Source: Trichopria drosophilae
Taxonomy: Eukaryota > Arthropoda > Insecta > Hymenoptera > Diapriidae
Reading direction: 5' to 3'
Length of the DNA stretch: 64,000 nt
Assembly (NCBI GenBank): GCA_030407085.1
Contig: CM059586.1
Location: 83,697,501 to 83,761,500 of the forward strand
This document shows, piece after piece, positions 1 through 11,500 of this stretch (position 1 is the stretch's first letter; each line of letters starts with the position of its first letter). The position numbers were made by a program, and so were the translations under genes. The notes under the pieces are model-generated. The model saw only the letters and a list, made by a program, of their open reading frames with translations, was not told the origin of the DNA and searched no databases.

Positions 1-821
1 CCAGTGTAGCTTTTTTAAAACTCGATATTTTTATGAAATGCGCCTTGAAAAAAAATTGTTTTTTTACTATATATGCTAAAATCATAGATAAATTTTCAAT
101 TTTTTATAATTTTCTCTTCACTACTCGAAAGAGCGACCCCGAAAATGGTAGAATCTGGTAAGTTTGATTTTTTTCGAAATGTTTGCTAGTCAATGTTTTG
201 TAGGTTATGTTTATGTTATATTCTCGTATGATGTATATCGGATTATAACGCAAAAAATGTCAAAGAAAGTGGTCAAGAAACCGAAATAAAACGTATTCAA
301 TTCGTTTTAATTCTTTTGAAATGGAATAAAAAATAAATATTTGGGCATTAAAGGATTAAAAAGAAACAATAACCAACCATACGACATGGAGGGGAAAATA
401 TTCCAGAATTACAACGAAATTTTGAATAGTTTTTTTAAGATTGATTTGAGATTCTTTACTATACACTCTTGTAACACCTACATATTTGTAATATATTACT
501 TTGTCATACTAAATACTCCGATTTTTACTAATTTCTGATAAAAATCTGATTAAATTTTAATTAAATTAGAAGCGTTGGATTTGAGCCTAATAAAAGAGTG
601 AATGCGCGCGCAATCGGATCCAATTAAATATGCGGTACATCAGCTGATCTGACAGAACATTCCGTTCCGATCGTACAATAAATTTCAATGTTACGAACCA
701 ACGATGACGGGCATATTTTTCGTATTTATTGAACATTTTCGCAAAGTAAACCTTTCAAGTTAAAAGAGATAAATCTCAAGTAGTTAAAAGAAACATTGAG
801 TGCACCATCTAGATTTTAAAA
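1..821. other. Upstream flank of the isomerase gene
   Basis: AT-rich DNA with no credible coding exon; the only open frame (341-538) has no recognisable domain and low-complexity composition. The last 200 bases, including a short run of alternating GC around 603-612, must contain the promoter and 5' UTR of the isomerase gene that starts at 822, but I cannot point to a core promoter motif with confidence. Confidence 0.5.
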
Positions 822-3800
822 ATGACTGGAATAAACGCAAATAATTTTATTATTACCAATATAAAGAACAGTATTCAAAAAATCATTTTGAATAGGCCAA
901 TGAAAAAGAATGCCATGAATGCATTGGTGAGACTTTAATTTAATTTTTTTGTGTTGTAAAATATTTTAGTAATTTATAATTATATAAATTGTTTTTCGCT
1001 AACATTTTTTCCAAAATTATTTATCTAAAATAAAATTAAATAACATAAATTAGAACTCTAAATAGTAATTTCAGGTAATAAATAATCCTACATTTATTTA
1101 CAGATGTACGCGGATATTACAAAAATACTTAAAAAATCTGCAACTGATGATTCCGTCAGAATGGTGGTATTCACTGGCGCAGGAGATTTTTACTCCAGCG
1201 GGAATGACTTTACCGATTCACTTGCTAAAACAGAAGACGTCAAGTAAGTAAAGAAATTTTAATACAATTTATATAAATATTTATCAATTTCCATTTATCT
1301 TGTAGAAAGTTTGTCGATACAATTATTTCCTATCCAAAATTATTAGCTGCAGTTGTAAACGGACCTGCAATCGGTGTAACTGCTACGACTCTTGCACTTT
1401 TTGATCTAGTTTATGCTTCGGAAAAGGTTTAACAAATTATATTAAGTTTGATTCGTATGTAAGATTTTGTGGTTCATTGTCATTATTTACAGGCTTATTT
1501 TGCAACACCATTCAGTAAATTAGGACTCGTTGGCGAAGGATGCTCGACTTACACATTTCCACGAATCATGGGTCCGGCAAAAGTAATGCAATTTTTATGA
1601 TAATGGGTGTTAGAGCATTTAATTTTAATTATTAAATAAAATACATGAATTTAACACTCGGTGAAGTTTTCAAATTAGAAAAATTGGCTAGATCGATTAT
1701 CCGAGTCAAAGAATGATAATGAACACTTGGTCTTGTTTTGTTCATGTAGTCGACGTTTCGACAGTGTCACTGTCATTTTCAAGACTGAAAATTTATTCAA
1801 ACATTTTTTTAAAAAATTACATAATATAAATAATAATAATTACAACAGTATATAAAGAACAGCAACATAAAATATTAAATACCTATCTATATATAACTTG
1901 CAAAAATTAACCCATTAACGCCTGAAATGGCATTTTTTATACTTCATTATCAATCAAGTATTTCGTATCAAAATCGAAGTTGAAAACAATTGAAGGGTAC
2001 ATATCCTATTGTTTTCAAGGTCGCTCTTCAAGATTTCGAGGTCAAAATTGAGTTTCAGCCATCAGGAATTCCAATATGGCGCCGAACTTTTAAAAAAATT
2101 CCAAAAAATTGGGAATTATTTATTTCTATCAATTTTGTTCGAGCTATTAGAATATTGGGATTCTATTGAAACTCTGAACAAAGCTGAACAAAATACTTCA
2201 ATTTTAAGGAAAAATTTTACTTTTATACCCCACATCATTGTAACGACCTCAAAATGGCTGAAACAATGAAAATTTCTTTGACAAATTTCTGAACGTTCTA
2301 ACTCAAAAACTACATGGTGTTATAAAAAAATGCTAAGAATGAAAAGTTCTTAGAATTCATCGAGAAATGTAGTGGAATTTTTTCAGATTTTTGTGATGAC
2401 ATTATGAGAAATTTTTTTTCAACATTTTTTTCAAAATCATAATTTATTTATAAAAAATTCTGAAAAAAATTTGGCGTATTCACTTTTGAATTCTACGAGT
2501 TTTTTGTTCTTTGCAATTTTGTCCAAAAGTTAATAGTTTTTGGGGGGAAAAAATCCTAAACTATAATATTTCAAATTCATTTCCTGGAAAACTATCAACT
2601 TTTCGAAAAAATTGCAAACAATAAATAACTCTTAGAATCCATCAGACATGGTGGCTACCGTCAGGGAAAACCAGGAAATCAGGGAAATGTCAGGGAATTT
2701 TAAAATTGGTCAGGGAATCAGGGAAAAGTCAGGGAATTTCAAAATTTGTCAGGGAAAAAGTAAATTATAGACAAATCGTTAAAAAGTGAAAAACATTATT
2801 TAACAAAAAATCGCACAATTTCATATTCAGAAAAATGCTTTATTTATCGTGTTTCGCATAAAATTCTTTTAAATGATTTTAAATGCTTTCTCACAAATTT
2901 AAACAAATATTGACGTTTTTTATCAATAACATATTTCAGTTTTGAACATTTTCGACAGATTTCACCAAAAACCAACAATTTTGAGAAAAAAAAAAATCTT
3001 AAATTAAATATATTTGTGGCACTGCTCAGTTTTAAACGTTCTGGTACATTGCAACAAAAATAAACACGTTTAACAATAACACATTTCGGTATTGAATATA
3101 TTCTAACAGATTTGAATAAAATTTAATAGTTTAACAAAAATAAATGCAAACAATTTTATATTTAAAGATATTTATCTTTCTATAAAGATACTTTACAGAA
3201 TATTTCAAAAATATTTGCCATACTAATTCTCTATTTAAACAAATATTTGTATAAATAAATCCTTTTGAAAATGATAGAAAACTTTCATACATTTTTTTAA
3301 ATCTTCAAAAATCTTTGAAATTGCATAAAAAGGCTAAAAATCGTAGAAAAATGTTTAAAATGTTGAAAACAGCACAAAACTCCCAAATTTTGAGAATATT
3401 AATTTATTTAAATGGTCATTTTACCATTTCTATTTTAAGTAGTTGATATTTGTCCAATAGTATTTGAAAAATATAAAATTTATGGCAATTTTTTGTTATT
3501 GTCAACATTCGTAAGAATTTTGACAATACTTTGAATATACTGTCCAAAATCGCCTAAATTCTAAAATTTATCAACATTTATAATTATTGTCTAACATATT
3601 ACCGCAGAACTTGACATTTTATAACAAATTTTGACAAAGAACCCCCAACAAATTTTCTACTATTATTTTGAATTAAACACGAAAAAATCCTCAGGAACAC
3701 GAGTTTTTTTTTGGATTTATATAGATAATATGTTTTAGAATATACTACTCGTTGTTGATTGAAAAAATAAAGAATTTATTGAAAATGTGTAGCTGTTTTT

Positions 3801-6800
3801 AAAACATTTTTATCCGTATTGTTTATTTTTAATAGATATCATTAAAATATTGGTCAGGGAAAAATCTGGGAAAAGTCAGGGAATTTTTTTCCAAGAAAAA
3901 AGCGGCCACCATGATCAGGGAATATACTAAATTTTTTTCAGAATTTTTTGTAAATAAATTACAATTTTGAAAAAAATGTTGAAAAAAAATGTTATCAAAA
4001 AATTTAAAAAAAATTCCACTATATCGCTTGATGAATTTTAAGAACTTTTCATTCTGGGCATTTTTTTTTTAAAGTTGGTATTTTTTTAGTTAGAACGTTC
4101 AGAAATTTTTCAAAGAAATTTTCATTGTTGACGCCATTTTGAGGTCGTTACAATGATGTGGGGTATAAAAGTAAAATTTTTCTTTAAAATTGAAGTATTT
4201 TATTCGCCTTTATTCAGAGTTTCAATAGAATCCCAGTATTCTAAAAGCTGGAACAAAATTGATAAGTATAAAAAATTCCCAATTTTTTGGAATTTTTTCA
4301 AAAGTTCGGCGCCATAATGGAATTCCTGATGGCTGAAACTCAATTTTGACCTCGGAATCTTGAAGAGCGATCTCGAAAACAGTACGATACGCACTTCTCA
4401 ATTGTTTTCAAGTTTGATTTTGATACGAAATACTTGATTGAAAATGAAGTATAAAAATTGTCATTTCAGGCGTTAACCCTTTGAGACCCACATTTAAAAG
4501 AATATACTAATTATTTCAAAGCGTACGGTACACATAGTTTTCGGGGTCACTGATTCCGAATCCGATGTCAGTTTTTCGAAATTCAAAATGGCGGATCCAA
4601 TAAGGCAGACAAAGTTTTAACAATTTGAAAAAAATTCGTGAAAATCTATACTAGGGGGTTTTCGGGGTCGCTGATTACGTATCCGATATCTGTTTTTCGA
4701 AAATGAAATAGGCGGATCCAATATGGCGGACCAAATTTCAACAGTTAAAGAGAATTTCGTGAAAATCCATACTGCGGCGTTTTCGGGGTCGCTGAGTACG
4801 AATCCGATGTCAGTTTTTCGAAATTCAAAATGGCAGATCCGGTATGGCGGTCAGTGTATTGAAAAACGGAGAAAAATTGGTGAAAATCGTTATTCCAGGA
4901 TTTTGGGGATCGCTGGTTACGAATCTGTTTACAGTTTTACGGAACTCAAAATGGGGGATCTAATATGGTGAAGAATATTTGGAGAAATCCAGAGAACTTG
5001 TTATTCAAAATGCCAAGATGAAGATGTCGGACAATATTTGGAAAAATCGAATGAAACTTGTGAATATCATTATTCGTAGATTTTCCGGGTTTTCCGCTTA
5101 CATGCTATAGGGATCTAATATCTAATAAATGCTAATGGGGAAATGTTTCCCCATTTCTATAATGCGAGCAAAAATTGTCTCGAAATTTGAAAACGTATTT
5201 ATTGACAAGAAAGCGAGCTTTGTAGATATTTGTCATTAAGCTTTATGTGTGATTTTTCTACAGATGTTCATAACATGTTATATATACTTATATAGTTACA
5301 CATAAGTATAAATAGTCATATATAATTCAATAAATAATAATAAATCATACAGCTAGCTTCCCTCAATTTATTTTATCAACATATATGTATAGAGTAACCA
5401 TTTTTAGTTTACTATACAATAATTCTGGAAATAATTGAATTTCGAATTTCGGGAAACTGACATCGGATTCGTAATCAGCAACCCCGAAAACCCCCAGTAT
5501 GGATTTTCACGAAATTGCCTCAAATTGTTAAAATTTTGTCCGCCATATTGGATCCGCCATTTTGAATTTCGGGAAACCGACTTCGTGTTCGTAATCAGCG
5601 ACCCCGAAAACCCCCCTGTATAGATTTTCACGAATTTGTTTCAAATTGTCAAAATTTTGTTCGCCATATTGGATCTGCCATTTTGAATTTCGAAAAACTG
5701 ACATCGGATTCGGAATCAGTGACCCCGAAAACATAAGCAACGATAATTAAAACTACTTGTTTACTGCCGAATTTCTTCGGAATTTAATTAATCATACAAA
5801 TAGTGACATTTTTAATCGTAAATTTGTTTATAACAACAATAAAAAAAAATAAAATTACTGAAAGTACTGCACTATTGACAAATATAAACCCTTATCATAT
5901 TAAAAATGCAAAAAAATTGGAATATTATATATATAAATAGCAAAATATGACCAAAATAAGAAGGCTGAATCTGACGCCACTATAGTGGCGTCTGGGACTC
6001 AAAGGGTTAAAGGGTTAAATACCTATCTATATATAATTTGCAAAAATTAATATTTTCCATTGTCGCAGTTTTATAATTATACGAAGGGAGTGGGTCGAAA
6101 AACCGACAGGTCCAAAAACCTACAGTTATAAATCCGACAGTCGAAAAGCCGACACATAAAAAAATACACACATCGACAAGCGTATTATTATTTTTTGAAG
6201 TGTCGGTTTTTTTAACTGTCGGCTTTTTGAGTTGTCGGGTTTTCGACCTACACCCTATACGAAGACTAACTAAAGTTGTTGACATATCGACGAGTTTGTT
6301 TTCATTATTGTCAATATAGTAAAAGAAAATTTCTATGAAAAGTATATATCCAAAGTCGTTGTAATAACTAATGACTATGAAACGTTAATTTTTAAAATTA
6401 GACAACATCAAATCGTATGAATTATTTAATTTTAATGTGTCTTCTTTTATGTTTATATAGTTTGGTTGTAATTTGATGTGTACCATTTCTGATATTAATC
6501 TCTTAAGTTACGTTTTCATGGAGCGGAAAATATCCAGATATTTTTCCCCCTCTTAGCGTAATTGCAAGATATACGCTTAAATAGTTGGACTGTGCCGAAC
6601 TATTAGATACTGGCAGGATTTTAAAATTGAATTTCGTAATTGGTAATTTGGGCAGTTTATATCTTCATATTTATTTTGTACAATTACTTAAATCTACTCA
6701 AATAATAAATATTTACTTTTTTATCAAGGACATTATCGTTATTCTCGACATTTCTTTAAAATTCCATGCTTTGATCTTTCGCGCGATCATCATAACCTCA

Positions 6801-8376
6801 AAATTGCAAAAATTAAAATAAAACTAAATTATTTCTTATTTTCTTTCTTTTTAACGATTCCAGGCAAGAAAGAGAAGCAAATATAAAACGATTTTTCATA
6901 AATTCAGAAAACAGGGCTTTTTATGCATTAATTTTTTTAAATAGAATTTCAAACTATATCCAGATACAGTAGTCCCTCCCTTATTCGAATTGGATGGATT
7001 TTCTATTAAAACAAATAACGGCGCATGCGCAACAAAAGAAAAAGAGACAAAAGTGTAAGTAGTAGGGACGAGGAGAAAATTAGAATAAGGGAAGAAAGTC
7101 GCCATCTTGCCTGACTGGACAAATTAGAATAAGGGAAGGACGGCTGTAGGTGGGGCCTGCGCGCGAAAACGACGATCTGACCCTAGTATTTTATGCTCCA
7201 TGAAAACGAAGGAAAGGCGATTTTGGTCAGATATTACAGTAGTCCTTCCCTTATTCTAATTTGTCCAGTCAGGCAAGATGGCGGCCTTCTTCCCTTATTC
7301 TAATTGTCCCCTCTTCCCCACTACTTAGATTTATAGTCTCACTTTTGCCTCTTTTTCTTTTGTTGCGCATGCGCCGTTATTTGTATTTAGAAAATCCACA
7401 CGTCAACACACGTAAGTGGGGACAACGCGTGAGGGGAAATATTAGAATAGGAGAAGAGAAAAAATTAGAATAAGGGAAGGAGTACTGTATATCCCGGCGA
7501 TTTTGTGCAGGTGGGGGTGAAAAGATGGTAGAGTGGGGGAAATATCCGGATATTTTCCGCTCCATGAAAACGTACCTTTAGAATAAGAAGTTTCTTTATC
7601 TAAGATTTCCACATGTTTCCAATCAAAATCATGAAATAATAAAATACGATGTTCAGAAACTACATTTTTTGTTTTCGATGTTAGATTTATATTGCTCTTA
7701 TGTTCTGCAATCCTTTTTTTTAACATCCTCTTCGTTTCTCCTACATATGATGCTGAGCAGTTCTTACACTGTATTTTATAAACGACATTGTTTTGATCCA
7801 TGACTGGTGTAACATCTTTACCACTAAGTTTAATAATGTTGTCAAGTTTGTTGTGAAGTTGTGGTACAACACGAATATTGTGACATTTTAAAGAACTTAT
7901 TACTCTCTCATAAAAATCATCAATGTATATATTTAATATTAAATTTATATTACAGGCAGGCGACATGTTATATTTAGGTCACAAGATGACTGCCAAGGAA
8001 GCTGAACAATGTGGATTTATCAGTAAAGTTTATAAAGAAAATGCTGAAGATGAAGTGTGGTCATATTTATCAAAAGTTTCGGAACTCTCTCACGAGGTAC
8101 ATAATTTAACTTTGTATTTATTACAATGTACAAGTCTTCGAAAGAATCTAACAATAAACAATAACTTGAGTATCGAATAATTTTAACACCGAAATGTTAA
8201 TGATCAGTCTTTATTTTTAGAGTATGTTGGCTACGAAACGATTGGTTAGACGATGGAATCGAAATGATTTACTGCGTGCCAATGAAGAAGAAATTATTGA
8301 ACTTGACAATCGTATATCTGATCCGAAAACAGCAGAAATCATAATAAATGTTATGATGAATAAAAGCAAATTGTAA
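822..8376 (+). CDS. ECI2: Peroxisomal enoyl-CoA delta isomerase 2-like protein
   Basis: Crotonase-fold isomerase that shifts 3-cis/trans enoyl-CoA double bonds to 2-trans during beta-oxidation of unsaturated fatty acids. Six exons: 822-926, 1104-1243, 1306-1426, 1493-1582, 7956-8096, 8221-8376. All introns are GT-AG and the joined frame gives 250 aa. Visible family marks are the oxyanion-hole segment [12 protein letters not shown] (about 60-71), NGPAIG (100-105), and GLVGEGCS (133-140), whose Glu137 sits where ECI2-type enzymes carry the catalytic glutamate. The protein ends in SKL, a textbook type-1 peroxisomal targeting signal. There is no N-terminal acyl-CoA-binding domain and no mitochondrial presequence, so it resembles the short peroxisomal form. 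The start is the first ATG (aaATGAC) before the crotonase fold. Intron 4 is 6.4 kb because of nested transposons; the other introns are 62-177 bp. Confidence 0.93.
1749..1787 (-). mobile_element. Penelope-like element signature stem (hammerhead-like)
   Basis: On the minus strand this reads AAAATGA, a perfect 7-bp stem (GACAGTG/CACTGTC), then CGAAACGTCGAC. The same layout, ATGA-stem-CGAAACGTT, recurs at 21134-21166. Penelope-like retroelements are known to carry hammerhead-ribozyme cores with UGA and GAAA flanking a stem. This copy lacks the full CUGAUGA core, so a working ribozyme is doubtful. It lies on the 3' side of the decayed Penelope-like coding remnant at 6385-7951. Confidence 0.4.
1875..1910. 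repeat. 36-bp direct repeat bounded by TTAA (partner at 6015-6050)
   Basis: A 36-bp segment starting TTAAATACC and ending AAAATTAA stands immediately left of the element at 1911-6014. It is repeated with one substitution at 6015-6050, immediately right of it. Both copies begin and end with TTAA. An ordinary piggyBac-type insertion would duplicate only the 4-bp TTAA. Confidence 0.85.
2646..3913. mobile_element. CATGGTGGC-terminus element inserted in the foldback centre
   Basis: The left end CATGGTGGCTACC mirrors the right end GCGGCCACCATG, and ATCAG flanks both sides, so a 5-bp target duplication is likely. The first 110 bases repeat the motif TCAGGGAA many times, and the motif recurs at the right end (3852-3895). 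The interior is AT-rich with no coding potential. I cannot assign the superfamily. Confidence 0.6.
4477..6006. mobile_element. TTAA-flanked MITE with inverted 121-bp tandem arrays
   Basis: The termini are CCCTTTGAGACCCA and, reversed, CCCTTTGAGTCCCA, with TTAA on each side (4473-4476, 6007-6010). The left part (about 4538-4980) has four units of about 121 bp containing AAAATGGCGGATCCAATA. The right part (about 5420-5735) carries the same unit about three times in inverted orientation. Short open frames here (for example 4723-4971 and 5404-5740) are by-products of the repeat. It is nested in a terminal repeat of the 1911-6014 element. Confidence 0.85.
6086..6255. mobile_element. 170-bp MITE with 8-bp target duplication (hAT-like)
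   Basis: The ends GGGAGTGGGTCGAAAAACCG and, reversed, GGGTGTAGGTCGAAAACCCG form imperfect terminal repeats. TATACGAA occurs immediately on both sides (6078-6085, 6256-6263). An 8-bp target duplication is typical of hAT elements. The interior is built from permutations of CCGACA/TGTCGG, each near an A or T run. Confidence 0.8.
6967..7146. mobile_element. CAGTAGTCC-type TA-flanked MITE, copy 1
   Basis: Begins CAGTAGTCCCTCCCTTATTC and ends with a reversed CAGCCGTCCTTCCCTTATTC, with TA on both sides. Similar CAGTRG...CCTC starts occur in pogo/Tigger-like elements. It contains CGCCATCTTG near 7100. Confidence 0.7.
7237..7487. mobile_element. CAGTAGTCC-type TA-flanked MITE, copy 2
   Basis: The termini are CAGTAGTCCTTCCCTTATTC and, reversed, CAGTACTCCTTCCCTTATTC, with TA target duplications. 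The AAGATGGCGGCC motif lies at about 7276. It belongs to the same family as the copies at 6967, 28718, 30489, 33983, 34118 and 34404. Confidence 0.8.
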
Positions 8377-8555
8377 CTTGACGAGAATTTATAACTTACG
8401 TATTTTGAACTGGTGAAATTATTTTTCTATTGAATTTTTGAAGATGAAGGTTACTAAATCGGCAACTTGGCTTATCATCAGTTCCTGGAAAATGTAATGT
8501 AAATATGTACAGACTGATGTTTATAATACTGTGGGAATAATAATTTTATAGTTTT
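8377..8555. other. Shared 3' intergenic interval of two convergent genes
   Basis: 179 bp separate the stop codon of the isomerase gene (plus) from that of RAD54B (minus). The 3' UTRs must overlap or nearly meet. No canonical AATAAA is obvious on either strand inside the interval, so cleavage sites may lie within the opposite gene. Confidence 0.6.
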
Positions 8556-11500
8556 TTAATAATTAAACTTTAATTGCACCTTCATAAAATCCTCGTTTAT
8601 CGGTGGTTTATAATGTTGCCAACTGTGCAGCTGATTTATGGTTAAGTGTTGCGACGTTTCTTTCTTTTTTAAATTAAATTGGCACGTTCTGGTGTCCTCG
8701 GAAGGCAATTTCGATTCTTCTTTTTCTACGAGTTCACCCGTGCCGGTACATGAGCAATTCATCAAGTCGTGTGTAACCGAACAAGTTTTACTTTCTAACG
8801 TAAATAGATCCTGAAACATAAAAACATAAATAAAAAGTCTTTCAAGTTTTATAACAAATTGGCACAAACCTTTAATTCACTTGTCGATAACTTTAACGAA
8901 GCTGCCTGATTAGGGTCTACTACAGCCTCGCTTAATCCGATCTTACTTATTTGACGTTGATAGATTTTTTCTTCGATCGTACCAGTTGTTAACAATCTAA
9001 AAGTAATAATATTGATAAAAATGTTGAGACAAAACTTTTGTCACATTACCTGTAAATGTAAACTGAACGTTTCTGACCATCTCTCCAGATTCTTGCCATT
9101 GCCTGAGCATCGGATGCTGGATTCCAATCGGAATCAAATAATATTAATCTTGAAGCACCGACTAAATTCAGTCCTACACCACCTGCCTTGGCGCTCAATA
9201 AAAATACACCTGAAGTAAGGATGAAAATTTGGAAACAGGCTTATTTTGTTGTACTTTTTACTGTCTCAAAAGTCCCCATCCGTATAAGGTGCCTGGGGGA
9301 AATGGTGGGGGAAAATGTGTCCAAGAAAATCGGTTTTTATGAAATAACTCGAAAAATATCACTTTAAACAAAAAAAAAAAGAAAAATACGAAAATTGTAG
9401 CAGGGAAAATTCTGGACAATTTCGTTTTTCAAAAAAGCTTCTACGACCAAAAGAAGCCGAGAGATTTTTTTAAAATATTGGCAGCTTTGCGGAGCAACTG
9501 AAACGCGCGTTTTTCGCTTATAAGTAAAAAATAACCATTCAGATCACAAAATATTTCAAATAAAAGTTGTAAAGGATGAAATTACGAACAATTTTCTTTT
9601 TTTCATGTAATGCTGTACGTTGAATTTTTACGGAGATACGTAAGTTTAAAAAACAAATTAACGCACAATCGGAACTTTTTTTTGCGATAAAAACAATAAT
9701 AACTCGAAAACCGTGCTTCGTGTGTGAAAAATACATGAGAGTTGTCGATAATGAAATTTTGAATCCATATATGTTTAATAAAAAATCATTTTAATAATAA
9801 ATCCACGATATTAATATAGTATCAGATGTGTTTTGAATACGATGAAATTAGCCGTAAAATGAGCATCGGTTTGAGTTTTTACGATGAATTGTTGAAGAGT
9901 TACAGCCGTTTGAAGTTTCATGCAAAAAAGTCAAAATTAGTAACAATTACGATTTTTGCGTAAAAACAAGCGTAAAAATGTTGTTTAAAAATCGGTTTTC
10001 AACTGATTTTACTTCTTTATATAGTCATTGTTCTAGAACTTTTAAACTTTATGTTGTCGCTCATTATGATACCATAAAAATTTTAAATATAACTTTGTAA
10101 CACTACAGGTCAACAAATTTTTGTTCGATTTACATGTAATAAGTGTTTAGTACTAATTACAGATATGTAGAAAACAATGAGAGTAAATAAAAGTAGTGAA
10201 TTTGCCTGTTTTTGGTGCGCGACACTCACTACATTTTTTCAGTTTTAACACTGAAACTTTTTGAACCTTTTTTTTTTATGGTCTGTGGTTTTTGTGGAAG
10301 TATTTGGGGATGTAAACAAATGAAAAATCCTTAACTTAATGATGTGCCTCACTGAGGAATAAAATTATATACCTTCAAACTTGCGAGATAACTTTTTTTT
10401 ATAGTTGACAATTTAGCAATCAACCTTAGATAATTTTTTTCACATTGGTTTTTAAGAAACCACACAACAGGGGTACATTACCCATATGATAAGAAGTAAT
10501 TTGAGCCTTTGCTCGATTGTGTGTGCCACCTATACATAAAAAATGCGACCACGTCAAACTTTAAATTTCCAAGCGAAACTCACTTTGAAAAATCAAATTA
10601 TTTAATGGCACATCTACAATTTAGCTTCTAAGTACTTTGGAATCATTGTGATCTTTTCTCCTATGTTATTAAAGTATTTATAAATTTTGTGTTTTTTTAA
10701 TACAACAAAAAACACACTTTTTGACAATAATAAAATGATTATTCTTTACAAATCGTTTTAATTTTTTGGTATCCTTAATGTTAAATCATGTATTTGGATT
10801 TCAAATTTTAATGAAAACTGACTTTGGATTTGTAATCAGTGGCCTCAAAAACCCTAACATATCAAATTTTATAAAAATCAAAGAAATTTTGTAAAAATAG
10901 TCCGCCATATTTAATCCATTATTTTAAATTTGAATAACTATTAACTAGACGTTTAATTTTATATACTAGCTTCTAAAAATTAGGCCATAAGAAAAAGAAC
11001 TGAATTTTTTATGTAAATTAAACGTTACAAAACTAAAAACTAATTATACGAGTAACGTAACATATGTTACATTTAAAAAAAAAATACATCGTGTATAAAT
11101 GAGTCACGCAAGGTTTTTCCTGTCATTTGATCAATTCTAAAGCCAATAAAATTAATTTCATGAATGTGCCTTAAAAAAAAAATGCAATTTTCTTCAACCT
11201 CAAAGTTTAAAAGTTCTAGAACAATGCCCATATACTTTTGTCTATGCCAACCGGCTAATAGTGGATTCCTGAGTTGATTCTAAGTAACTTTTTCCTGTAC
11301 CAAAATTGGATCTGAGGCTCAGAATTTAAGTGAAGAGCCATTGAAATTTAGAAAAAAATTACTTTTTTCGCAATAACTCGGCTTCTTTTCAAGTTATTGC
11401 AATGAATGAGGGCTCATTTTCAAGCTTTTTTTACGTCCTACAATTAATTCCAAAGAACATTTGCCCTGCGGTGAATATTTCTGAAGTTATGACCTCGAAA

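Larger units (their letters stand above)
1911..6014. mobile_element. TTAA-flanked foldback transposon (piggyBac-like, non-autonomous)
   Basis: The ends read CCCATTAACGCCTGAAATG and, in reverse complement, CCCTTTAACGCCTGAAATG, flanked by TTAA. The arms are long inverted repeats, about 1911-2490 against about 3915-4476. The element was enlarged by two later insertions, one in its centre (2646-3913) and one at a TTAA inside its right terminal repeat (4477-6006). TTAA targets and CCC-start termini are typical of the piggyBac superfamily. No transposase is present. It lies in intron 4 of the isomerase gene. Confidence 0.85.
6511..7572. mobile_element. TA-flanked MITE splitting the Penelope-like remnant
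   Basis: The left end CGTTTTCATGGAGCGGAAAA is matched by the reverse complement of the right end, and both are followed by ATATCC(A/G)GATATTT. TA stands on each side (6509-6510, 7573-7574), as for Tc1/mariner-type insertion. A second copy of the end sequence appears internally near 7193-7207. Two CAGTAG-type MITEs (6967-7146 and 7237-7487) are nested inside. Confidence 0.8.
6385..7951 (-). pseudogene. Penelope-like retroelement GIY-YIG endonuclease remnant
   Basis: Reading from about 7951 down to 7575 the translation keeps a recognisable Penelope-like C-terminus, including [20 protein letters not shown] followed by [12 protein letters not shown]. This is the Cys-flanked GIY-YIG nuclease motif (here YKI...SYVG) found fused to reverse transcriptase in these elements. 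A TA-flanked MITE (6511-7572) splits it. Beyond the MITE the last piece (starting [11 protein letters not shown]) runs to a stop at 6385-6387 in a different frame, so the gene is broken. The reverse transcriptase part is absent. The truncated 5' edge lies within a few bases of the acceptor of isomerase exon 5. Confidence 0.85.

Noticed and set aside
4200..4394. Conserved small protein also present at 2009-2269
   Set aside because: The two frames are the inverted arms of the same foldback element, not paralogous genes.
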